Below, piece by piece: positions 1 to 5,762 of a stretch of 6,187 nucleotides of DNA (positions are counted from its first letter, which is position 1; each line of letters opens with the position of its first letter). The stretch covers positions 1 through 6,187 of the forward strand of contig JAUWSD010000076.1 of the NCBI GenBank assembly GCA_030610225.1, given 5' to 3'. Both the position numbers and the translations under genes were made by a program. Source of the stretch: Chloroflexota bacterium. GTDB taxonomy: Bacteria; Chloroflexota; Anaerolineae; Anaerolineales; UBA11579. Below the pieces are notes generated by a model. The model saw only the letters and a list, made by a program, of their open reading frames with translations, ran no database searches and was not told where the DNA came from.

Positions 1-54
1 AAGAAAACCAAATAACATAAGCAAGATCGAAAATATTTTTCCAATTGTTTTCAT
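1..54 (-). CDS. N-terminus of a divergent secreted or membrane-anchored protein (partial)
   Basis: An ATG on the minus strand at 54-52 opens a frame that stays open to the window edge, giving 18 codons: MKTIGKIFSILLMLFGFL. Lysines at residues 2 and 6 followed by a run of Ile, Leu, Met and Phe look like the n- and h-regions of a signal peptide or an N-terminal membrane anchor. A purine-rich GAGAGGA lies six bases upstream of the ATG, which supports this start. The rest of the gene is outside the window, so the product cannot be named. It is transcribed away from the acetyl-CoA synthase operon, and whether the two are functionally related is unknown. The main doubt is that 18 codons is too little to prove a gene; the match of ribosome binding site, start and signal-like composition is what makes it credible. 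Confidence 0.55.
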   Translation of the reverse strand, partial: MKTIGKIFSILLMLFGFL

Positions 55-60
55 GTGCTA

Positions 61-67
61 TCCTCTC
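61..67 (-). promoter_or_regulatory. Shine-Dalgarno site of the divergent minus-strand gene
   Basis: Read on the minus strand the bases are GAGAGGA, ending six bases before the ATG at 54. The spacing and sequence suit a ribosome binding site and fix the start of the partial gene. It abuts the palindrome at 66-80. Confidence 0.5.
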
Positions 68-80
68 GTTGAATCAACGA
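66..80. promoter_or_regulatory. Perfect 15-base palindrome, possible operator
   Basis: TCGTTGA-A-TCAACGA has two perfect 7-base arms around one central base. It sits in the 5' leader of the minus-strand gene and touches its Shine-Dalgarno site. A one-base centre makes a poor RNA hairpin, although a smaller stem with a larger loop could form, so a dimeric DNA-binding protein site is the likelier reading. The regulator is unknown. Its position suggests control of the minus-strand gene rather than of the operon that starts about 460 bases away. Confidence 0.35.
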
Positions 81-133
81 TCTTTATTAGTTCAGGATAA
101 TTTTAATCCATCAATATAATAATAGTATTAAAT

Positions 134-143
134 GGGATATTTA
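134..143 (+). repeat. Direct repeat GGGATATTTA, copy 1
   Basis: This 10-base word recurs exactly at 298-307, 164 bases downstream in the same orientation, within the same intergenic region. It could be a paired regulator site, but a chance match in such AT-rich DNA is quite possible. Confidence 0.2.
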
Positions 144-297
144 GTAATAAATTTAAGAATTGGGGAATATAAGGGAAATTAATATTTCAGAGATGACGCA
201 AAAAAAACACAAACAAATAGCGAGTAATTAGCCTGTTTATTTTCTATAAATTATTCAATCTAAATCCCACATTAAAAATAAATTATACAAGCATAAA

Positions 298-307
298 GGG
301 ATATTTA
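298..307 (+). repeat. Direct repeat GGGATATTTA, copy 2
   Basis: This is the second exact copy of the word at 134-143. Both are preceded by AA plus one differing base. Confidence 0.2.
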
Positions 308-415
308 TACAAAGTTTTTACATGAAAAAAAAATTTAAAGTCCAAAAAGCGATAAAGTTATAAAATTTCCCTAAGGACAATTATCATTACAAACCAATGA
401 CATCTGACACCTGAA

Positions 416-421
416 TATAAT
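416..421 (+). promoter_or_regulatory. Candidate -10 hexamer for the operon
   Basis: A perfect TATAAT lies about 120 bases before the first operon gene, on the right strand. No good -35 sits at the usual 16-18 base spacing: the nearest TTGACA-like word is ATGACA at 397-402, only 13 bases away. In AT-rich DNA a lone TATAAT is weak evidence. If it is used, the transcript would carry a leader of roughly 110 bases that includes the short ORF at 458-529. Confidence 0.2.
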
Positions 422-457
422 CCACATTTCATCATATATTAAATAAGAGGAAAACTC

Positions 458-529
458 GTGATAAATGAAAGAACTTTGCTTTATCAAAATTGCAATGTTT
501 TTTCTATATATTTGTTAAAAATCGGATGA
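458..529 (+). CDS. Possible 23-codon leader ORF before the operon
   Basis: A GTG at 458 is preceded by AGAGG at 446-450 with seven bases between, a proper ribosome binding arrangement. The frame encodes 23 residues (beginning MINERTLLYQ, hydrophobic near the end) and stops with TGA at 527-529, only 12 bases before the ATG of the HMA-like gene. That placement would suit a leader peptide or translational coupling. There is no run of a single amino acid that would suggest classic attenuation. An overlapping frame from ATG 465 encodes a 17-residue hydrophobic peptide, but the ribosome binding site is too far from it. No family is recognised, and the ORF could be fortuitous. Confidence 0.22.
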   Translation: MINERTLLYQNCNVFSIYLLKIG

Positions 530-530
530 A

Positions 531-536
531 AGAAGG
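531..536 (+). promoter_or_regulatory. Shine-Dalgarno site deciding the start at ATG 542
   Basis: AGAAGG ends five bases before ATG 542, good spacing. The in-frame GTG at 536 overlaps this motif and has no ribosome binding sequence of its own at proper distance, so ATG 542 is preferred. The difference is two residues. Confidence 0.55.
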
Positions 537-541
537 TGAAG

Positions 542-934
542 ATGAAGCAAGCTAAATTTGATATTCCTGTACTTTTCGGCGATCATCATGTGTTAGAGAT
601 AAGGAAGATTTTATCAGAAGTGGAGGGGGTTAAAGATATATTTATCAGCAGTGCCTATAATTTTTTGAAAATAGAATATGATGAAAGTGCTACATCTGAA
701 GAAACCATTAAATCTTTGCTTGATGAAGCAGGATACTATGGGGATCTTGGTTTTGGAGTTGAACAGTTAGACTTGGAGCCTGGATCTGGAAATTATAAGA
801 AACACTTTAGAAAAGGTGTTTTATATGACCAGACAGGACAAACTCAAGGGTTTTCGCAGAATGCGACAAAAACAATTCGAGAAGATTGGCCCAGCCCAGG
901 AATGGGTAAATTAGAAATTGGCAAAGAAGGATAG
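542..934 (+). CDS. HMA-fold protein lacking the CxxC metal site, first gene of the CODH/ACS operon
   Basis: The product has 130 residues from ATG 542. Residues 4-66 fit the beta-alpha-beta-beta-alpha-beta pattern of heavy-metal-associated domains: strand AKFDIPVLF, helix VLEIRKILSEVEGV, the strand after GVKD, strand FLKIEYD, then a helix ending in DEAGY, the usual family finish. In copper chaperones the loop after strand 1 is CxxC; here the same place reads G13-D14-H15-H16, and the protein has no cysteine at all. Residues 67-130 are polar and rich in Gly, Lys and Gln, without a recognisable domain, and are probably flexible. The gene lies eight bases before CODH, so a role with that enzyme is likely. 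Candidates are binding nickel or another metal through His15/His16, or serving as an assembly or docking partner for CODH/ACS. Both are inference; family membership is fairly secure, function is not. It is not CooJ-like, as there is no His-rich tail. Confidence 0.8.
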   Translation: MKQAKFDIPVLFGDHHVLEIRKILSEVEGVKDIFISSAYNFLKIEYDESATSEETIKSLLDEAGYYGDLGFGVEQLDLEPGSGNYKKHFRKGVLYDQTGQTQGFSQNATKTIREDWPSPGMGKLEIGKEG

Positions 935-938
935 GAGA
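926..938 (+). repeat. Gene-junction motif GAAGGATAGGAGA, copy 1 (stop plus ribosome binding site)
   Basis: The 13 bases encode the final Glu-Gly and TAG stop of the HMA-like gene and carry the AGGAG ribosome binding site of CODH, five bases before ATG 943. The same 13 bases recur at the CODH/ACS junction (2944-2956). Overlap of stop and Shine-Dalgarno favours translational coupling. Confidence 0.6.
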
Positions 939-942
939 AAAA

Positions 943-2952
943 ATGGCAAAGAAACGAACTCCTCAGGAGCAAAGTATAGATCCTGCTGCCCAACAAATGC
1001 TCATCAGAGCTGAGGAACTTGGTATTGGGACAGCATTCTCAAGAGCTGACAGTATGTCACCTTGTAACATCGGATCTGCAGGGATGTGCTGCAAGATTTG
1101 CAGCATGGGACCGTGTAGATTAACGAAAGATGGGCAAGTTGGTATCTGTGGTGCTACAATCGACACAATCCAAGCAAGAAATTTAATTCGGGCAATTGCA
1201 GCTGGCGCTGCAGCTCATTCAGATCATGGCAGGGATATGGCATTTTTATTAAAGTCAACTGCCAACAAAGAAGCTGAGGGATACGAAATTAGAGATGTAG
1301 CAAAATTACACAGAGTTGCCTCTTATTACGATATTCCTGTAAATGGAAGGACAGCTGAAGAGGTTGCGGATGAACTTGCTGATCTTTATATTGGCCAATT
1401 TGGTCAGCAAAAAGGGACGGTTGCTCCTGTAATTAGAGCACCTGAAAAAAGACAGAAAATCTGGGAAGAACATGGAGTTACACCTCGTGGAATTGACAGG
1501 GAAGTTGTAGAAGCTTTCCATAGAACCCACATCGGTGACGATCAGGACGCAGAACATATTCTTCTCCACGCAATAAGAACAGCGATTTCTGATGGATGGG
1601 GCGGCAGCATGATTGCTACAGATGCTTCTGACATTCTTTTTGGTACACCAGCACCGGTATTTGGTAAAGCTAACCTGGGTGTCCTGAAAGAGAATATGGT
1701 AAATGTAATCGTGCATGGGCATGAACCTTCATTGAGTGAAATGATCGTAGCAGTATCACAAATGCCAGAAATCGTTGAATATGCAAAAGCCGCTGGAGCG
1801 GATGGTGTGAATTTGACTGGTATTTGCTGTACAGCTAATGAAATTTTGATGCGACAGGGTATTCCTGCAGCTGGCAACTTCCTGGATCAGGAATTGGCTA
1901 TCATAACAGGTGCTGTTGAAGCGATGATTGTAGATGTTCAGTGCATTATGCAGGCTTTGGTTGCACTATCAGAAAATTTCCATACAAAGATCATTACAAC
2001 ATCACCAAAAGTTAAGCTAAAAGGTGCTCATCATATTGAATTCCATGAAGATAGAGCAATACCCATCGCTAAGGAAATTTTAAAGAACGCAATTGATAAT
2101 TTTAAGAACCGTAAAGAAATAGAGATCCCAGATAGAACTGAATCCTTAGTTCCTGGATTTTCCCATGAATATATCAATTACATGCTTGGTGGAAGCTACC
2201 GCGCATCATTCAGGCCCTTGAACGACGCAATCATCTCCGGGAGGATCAGAGGTATTGCTGCAGTTGTTGGGTGCAATAATGCTCGTACCCAACATGACCA
2301 TATACACACGTATGTAACCAAAGAATTACTAAAGCAGGATGTTATGGTTGTTCACACAGGCTGTGGTGCGATAGCATCCTCGAAGTTAGGTTTGTTACTT
2401 GGAGACGCAGGCTTAAGCGAAGTTGGTCCTGGACTTAAGGAAATTTGTGAAACAATCGGTATACCGCCAGTTTTGCATATGGGTTCCTGTGTTGATAATA
2501 CAAGGATCTTGACAGTACTTACTCAAATTGTGGAAGACGGTGGACTTGGAGACGATATTGACCAGGTCCCAGCAGTCGGTTTAGCTCCAGAGTGGATGAG
2601 TGAGAAAGCGTTATCAATTGGAGCATACTGCGTTGCATCTGGTGCTTATGTTATCTTTGGCGGATCATCCCCAGTCAGCGGAATGCCCGACAAGATGAGC
2701 GATAGTGATATTGTGACTGACCTTATCGGTCGGGGATGGGAAGAAAAATATGGTGGAAAATTGGAATTCATCCCAGATCCAGACGAAATGATCAAAGCTA
2801 CTCTTGAGCACATTGATAAGAAGCGAGCTGCTCTTGGTATCGCAGAATATGATCCAAACAGGTTTGGAAAAAGCGGAGATAAAAGAATTTTAGAACTCGA
2901 AGCACTGCCTGTTGAAGAACGCCTTGAAGCACTTTACGGCGTGGAAGGATAG
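943..2952 (+). CDS. acsA: Anaerobic Ni-Fe carbon monoxide dehydrogenase (CODH component of CODH/ACS)
   Basis: This cytoplasmic enzyme (669 residues, close to the family's usual length) interconverts CO2 and CO, here feeding CO to the acetyl-CoA synthase encoded next. N-terminal cysteines 41 and 49 fit the intersubunit D-cluster; 50, 53, 58 and 69 fit the B-cluster. C-cluster ligands can be matched to the known structures: His260 in HGHEP, Cys296 in GICC, Cys334, Cys444 in VVGCNNAR, Cys474 in HTGCGA and Cys516 in MGSCVDNTR. The catalytic Lys555 lies in SEKA and the active-site His92 in AHSDHG. All are present, so the enzyme should be active. Two later histidines of the proton path described in Carboxydothermus CODH appear as Asp98 and Phe101. 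The gene is also called cooS; acsA is chosen because it lies eight bases before acsB. No cooC maturation ATPase is visible in the window. ATG 943 is supported by AGGAG five bases upstream. Confidence 0.97.
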   Translation: MAKKRTPQEQSIDPAAQQMLIRAEELGIGTAFSRADSMSPCNIGSAGMCCKICSMGPCRLTKDGQVGICGATIDTIQARNLIRAIAAGAAAHSDHGRDMAFLLKSTANKEAEGYEIRDVAKLHRVASYYDIPVNGRTAEEVADELADLYIGQFGQQKGTVAPVIRAPEKRQKIWEEHGVTPRGIDREVVEAFHRTHIGDDQDAEHILLHAIRTAISDGWGGSMIATDASDILFGTPAPVFGKANLGVLKENMVNVIVHGHEPSLSEMIVAVSQMPEIVEYAKAAGADGVNLTGICCTANEILMRQGIPAAGNFLDQELAIITGAVEAMIVDVQCIMQALVALSENFHTKIITTSPKVKLKGAHHIEFHEDRAIPIAKEILKNAIDNFKNRKEIEIPDRTESLVPGFSHEYINYMLGGSYRASFRPLNDAIISGRIRGIAAVVGCNNARTQHDHIHTYVTKELLKQDVMVVHTGCGAIASSKLGLLLGDAGLSEVGPGLKEICETIGIPPVLHMGSCVDNTRILTVLTQIVEDGGLGDDIDQVPAVGLAPEWMSEKALSIGAYCVASGAYVIFGGSSPVSGMPDKMSDSDIVTDLIGRGWEEKYGGKLEFIPDPDEMIKATLEHIDKKRAALGIAEYDPNRFGKSGDKRILELEALPVEERLEALYGVEG

Positions 2953-2956
2953 GAGA
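2944..2956 (+). repeat. Gene-junction motif GAAGGATAGGAGA, copy 2 (stop plus ribosome binding site)
   Basis: This is identical to 926-938. It encodes the last Glu-Gly-stop of CODH and the AGGAG ribosome binding site of ACS, five bases before ATG 2961. Confidence 0.6.
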
Positions 2957-2960
2957 GACA

Positions 2961-5240
2961 ATGTCGAAATATATCGCAACAAGAGCAATTCGAGGAGCAA
3001 ACGCTCTAGTAACAGAAGCAGAAGCAATGCTAATGAAAGCTTTAGCTGAAAAAGGACCTGAAACTCCAATTACATTCCCAAATACTGCATATTATCTTCC
3101 GCTTATCTACGGCATGACTGGAAAATCGGTTGAGAATATTGGACATCTATCTGATGCTATGGATCATGCAAGACAATTACTTCATCCGATCCCAGATGCT
3201 GAAAAGTGGACACCATACTTGGGAGAAACCCTTGACTCAGGTATGGCTACATTGATCGCTGCTGAAGTAATTGAAGCTATTCGCTTTATTTACAATCTGG
3301 AACCACAACTTTATCCAGGTTTTGAATTAGCAGGTGGAACAGCTTACCCAGGCATTGGTTCTGGAGATGGTCGAAATGGACATTTGAATGGACCGATCGA
3401 TGATATTCAGCTTCGTACATGGGGAATTCAATTAGTTGACGGCAGAATGCCCGGATTTGCTGCCATAGTTGGAGCGGCGAAGGATAATAAAACTGCTGTG
3501 AAGATAATCAGGGAACTTCAGAAAAGAAATATCCTGACATTCTTAAGTGGTAATGTAAATGGTCGCAGCATTATTGATCAGTTGTATGAAGAAGGTGTTG
3601 AACTGGGATATGACACTTATACAGTACCCTTTGGACGAGATACTATTAGTGCGATCTATGCACTTGGTTTTGCTACACGATCTGCTCTGACCTTTGGTGG
3701 ATTGAAAGCTGGACAGGCAACTGACATCCTTATGTACAACCGGGCAAGAGTATTTGCGTTTGTACTTGCCTTGGGTGAAGTTGATGATCTTAAGTATGCA
3801 GCTGCAGCTGGGGCTATTAATTTTGGTTTCCCGGTTATCGCAGATACAGTTATTCCTGAGATACTACCAACTGGTGTTACTACGTATGAACATGTTGTCA
3901 GCATGCCATTCAATGAGATCGATGGAGCTGATGATGAAGAGAAGGCAGAAAGATTAGTTCAGAAATGCGTTGAGATAAGAGGACTTAAGGTTCAAGTGTC
4001 TGATGTTCCTGTGCCAGTACCATACGGATCAGCATTTGAGGGTGAAGTTGTACGAAAAGCAGATATGCGAGTTGAGTTTGGAGGAAAGAGTTCACGCGCG
4101 TTTGAATATTTGTACAGCGCACCTCTTGAAGAAGTAGTTGATGGCAAAGTAACAATTCATGGACCTACTTTTGAAGATATTGAAGACAAAGGATTCTTAG
4201 ATCTTGGTATTGTGGTCAAAGTAGCAGGGAGATCAATGCAGGAAGATTTTGAGCCTGTATTAGAGAGACAGATCCATTACTTTGTGAATGGTGCGTCTGG
4301 AATTCAACACATTGGACAAAGAGATATTACATGGATCAGAATATCAACTAAGGCAGCAGAAAGTGGATTTGAGCTTGAACACTTTGGAAAGATATTACAT
4401 GCTAGATTCCACTCTGATTTTGGTGCAATAGTAGACAAAGTAGAAGTGGATCTTTACACAACTCCAGAAGGCAATGCTGAATGGCTTGAAAAAGCTCGAG
4501 AAACTTATACATTTAGAAACAGACGTCTGGCAGACCTAACTGACGATTCAGTGGAAGAATTCTACTCGTGTACTCTTTGCCAATCATTTGCTCCAGATCA
4601 TGTGTGTATCGTCAGCCCGGAACGTCTGGGACTGTGTGGCGCCTATAACTGGCTTGATTGCAAAGCATCTTTCAGTATTAATCCAACAGGCCCGAACCAG
4701 CCAATCAAGCTTGGAAAACCAATTGACACTACTATTGGTTACTGGACAGGTACAAATGAATACGCAAAGCTTGGATCACATGGTGCAGTAGAACAAGTAG
4801 GAATGTACTCGATCATGGAAAACCCGATGACGGCATGCGGATGTTTTGAATGTATTGTCATGTTGATCCCTGAGGCAAATGGCGTAATGGTTGTGAATCG
4901 TGAAGATACAAGTATGACTCCGGCTGGAATGACATTTAGTACATTAGCTGGTGTTGCAGGTGGTGGATTGCAGACTCCTGGTGTTATGGGAGTTGGAAAA
5001 TACTATATGGCAAGCCCCAAATTCATCTCTGCAGATGGGGGTTTCAAGAGGATCGTGTGGATGAGCAGCGTGCTCAAGGAAACAATGGCTGAAGAGTTTA
5101 AAGTTGTAGCCGAGCGCGAAGGTGATCCTGATCTGATCAATAAGATCGCTGATGAAAAAAGTGTTACTAATGTTGAAGAACTGATGGCTTGGCTTGAAGA
5201 GAAAAATCATCCAGCATTAGTAATGGATTCAATGTTCTAA
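2961..5240 (+). CDS. acsB: Acetyl-CoA synthase, bacterial full-length type
   Basis: The enzyme condenses CO from CODH, a methyl group from the corrinoid iron-sulfur protein and CoA into acetyl-CoA. At 759 residues it includes the N-terminal CODH-binding region (opening with a segment around TAYYLPLIYG, 43-51) that archaeal CdhC lacks. The central region carries AFEGE and the motif GQRDITWIR. The C-terminal A-cluster domain has Cys537, Cys540, Cys549 and Cys559 (spacing CxxC-x8-C-x9-C) for the Fe4S4 cube and Cys626-Gly627-Cys628 for the distal nickel. The 67-residue distance from Cys559 to Cys626 equals that in the Moorella enzyme as I recall its numbering. Phe543, next to the A-cluster, is also kept. 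The conserved end (TPAGMTFSTLAGVAGGG, then FISADGG) is intact. Relative to Moorella there is a Gly-rich insertion near 120-145. ATG 2961 follows AGGAG by five bases and CODH by eight. Start, end and function are all firm. Confidence 0.97.
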   Translation: MSKYIATRAIRGANALVTEAEAMLMKALAEKGPETPITFPNTAYYLPLIYGMTGKSVENIGHLSDAMDHARQLLHPIPDAEKWTPYLGETLDSGMATLIAAEVIEAIRFIYNLEPQLYPGFELAGGTAYPGIGSGDGRNGHLNGPIDDIQLRTWGIQLVDGRMPGFAAIVGAAKDNKTAVKIIRELQKRNILTFLSGNVNGRSIIDQLYEEGVELGYDTYTVPFGRDTISAIYALGFATRSALTFGGLKAGQATDILMYNRARVFAFVLALGEVDDLKYAAAAGAINFGFPVIADTVIPEILPTGVTTYEHVVSMPFNEIDGADDEEKAERLVQKCVEIRGLKVQVSDVPVPVPYGSAFEGEVVRKADMRVEFGGKSSRAFEYLYSAPLEEVVDGKVTIHGPTFEDIEDKGFLDLGIVVKVAGRSMQEDFEPVLERQIHYFVNGASGIQHIGQRDITWIRISTKAAESGFELEHFGKILHARFHSDFGAIVDKVEVDLYTTPEGNAEWLEKARETYTFRNRRLADLTDDSVEEFYSCTLCQSFAPDHVCIVSPERLGLCGAYNWLDCKASFSINPTGPNQPIKLGKPIDTTIGYWTGTNEYAKLGSHGAVEQVGMYSIMENPMTACGCFECIVMLIPEANGVMVVNREDTSMTPAGMTFSTLAGVAGGGLQTPGVMGVGKYYMASPKFISADGGFKRIVWMSSVLKETMAEEFKVVAEREGDPDLINKIADEKSVTNVEELMAWLEEKNHPALVMDSMF

Positions 5241-5250
5241 AGGATATAGC

Positions 5251-5760
5251 ATGGTCTTGATGGTACGTGACATAATGACAGTTGGTGTTCCAACTTGTCC
5301 ACCAGACACCTTGATTATTGAATTGATCGAGGTAATGGTTGAAAAGTCATTAGAGGGTATGGTAGTTCAAAACTTCGATGGTCATGCTATTGGCTATATT
5401 TCCAGAGCGGTATTAATCAAAGCATATGCCGCTGGGAATTTTGAGGAGATGAAAGCTGAGGAAATCATGATTAATGAACTTCCTCAGCTTCCACCAGACA
5501 TTCCAATAACTACTGCTGCTCAAATGATGATTGACATGAACGTTAGAGTTGTTTATATGACACATCGTGCAGGTGGGATCGAATATCCAGCAGCACTAGT
5601 GACCTATGATCATATTATTTCACATATGGCAAATAAAGATGGAGCGCCTCCAAAAACAGTGGGAATCCAGGCTGAGCGAAAAAGCCCCATCGATTTATTT
5701 ATTGAAAGAAGAGATGCTGCAATATTAAAAAATAGACCGAAGAATAAACAAGGAGAATAG
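5251..5760 (+). CDS. Tandem CBS-domain protein inside the acetyl-CoA synthase operon
   Basis: The product has 169 residues. CBS domain 1 spans about 4-62, starting VRDIMT and containing the AIGYISRAVLI segment. CBS domain 2 spans about 67-127, starting AEEIMI and ending near ALVTYDHIISHM. A short basic tail (about 130-169, ending RPKNKQGE) has no known domain. There are no membrane segments and no fused catalytic or DNA-binding part, so this is a stand-alone Bateman module of the kind that usually binds AMP, ADP, ATP or S-adenosylmethionine. ATG 5251 follows AAAGGA by six bases, and that site overlaps the acsB stop; an in-frame ATG at 5260 has no well-spaced site. The gene lies between acsB and the corrinoid protein gene and is probably made with them. 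Energy-state sensing or regulation of the complex is a reasonable inference, not shown. Confidence 0.9.
   Translation: MVLMVRDIMTVGVPTCPPDTLIIELIEVMVEKSLEGMVVQNFDGHAIGYISRAVLIKAYAAGNFEEMKAEEIMINELPQLPPDIPITTAAQMMIDMNVRVVYMTHRAGGIEYPAALVTYDHIISHMANKDGAPPKTVGIQAERKSPIDLFIERRDAAILKNRPKNKQGE
5750..5755 (+). promoter_or_regulatory. Strong Shine-Dalgarno site of acsD inside the end of the CBS gene
   Basis: AAGGAG lies within the last codons of the CBS-protein gene, seven bases before ATG 5763. It fixes the acsD start and implies coupled translation across a two-base gap. Confidence 0.65.
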
Positions 5761-5762
5761 AT

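Larger units (their letters stand above)
55..541. other. AT-rich divergent intergenic region
   Basis: About 490 bases separate the minus-strand start from the operon's first gene. The stretch is visibly much more AT-rich than the genes; for example 121-180 contains only 13 G and no C. It must hold promoters for both directions. The items I can point to are a palindrome at 66-80, a C-free run at 113-187, two copies of GGGATATTTA (134-143 and 298-307), a TATAAT hexamer at 416-421 and a short ORF at 458-529. I see no GC-rich hairpin with a T-run (terminator), no tRNA-like fold, and none of the conserved boxes I would expect of a cobalamin riboswitch. Confidence 0.7.

Noticed and set aside
175..188. 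Small inverted repeat GAAAT-TAAT-ATTTC
   Set aside because: A five-pair stem made almost only of A-T pairs would be unstable and is expected by chance in this region.
322..363. 13-codon ORF from ATG 322 (lysine-rich)
   Set aside because: It has no ribosome binding site and comes from a poly-A stretch, so it is most likely chance.
512..518. TTGTTAA, resembling half of a Rex redox-regulator operator
   Set aside because: The second half-site (TTAACAA at four-base spacing) is absent; a single 7-base match in AT-rich DNA is not enough.
55..541. Possible cobalamin riboswitch before a corrinoid-pathway operon
   Set aside because: I looked for conserved riboswitch boxes and paired GC-rich stems and found none; the region is too AT-rich and unstructured.
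1306..1722. 138-codon open frame on the minus strand inside CODH
   Set aside because: It lies wholly antisense to a gene with all expected catalytic residues, its translation has no recognisable domain, and it looks like a shadow of the CODH codons.
3754..3957. 67-codon plus-strand frame inside acsB
   Set aside because: It is an out-of-frame overlap with a well-conserved part of ACS and has no ribosome binding site or family match.
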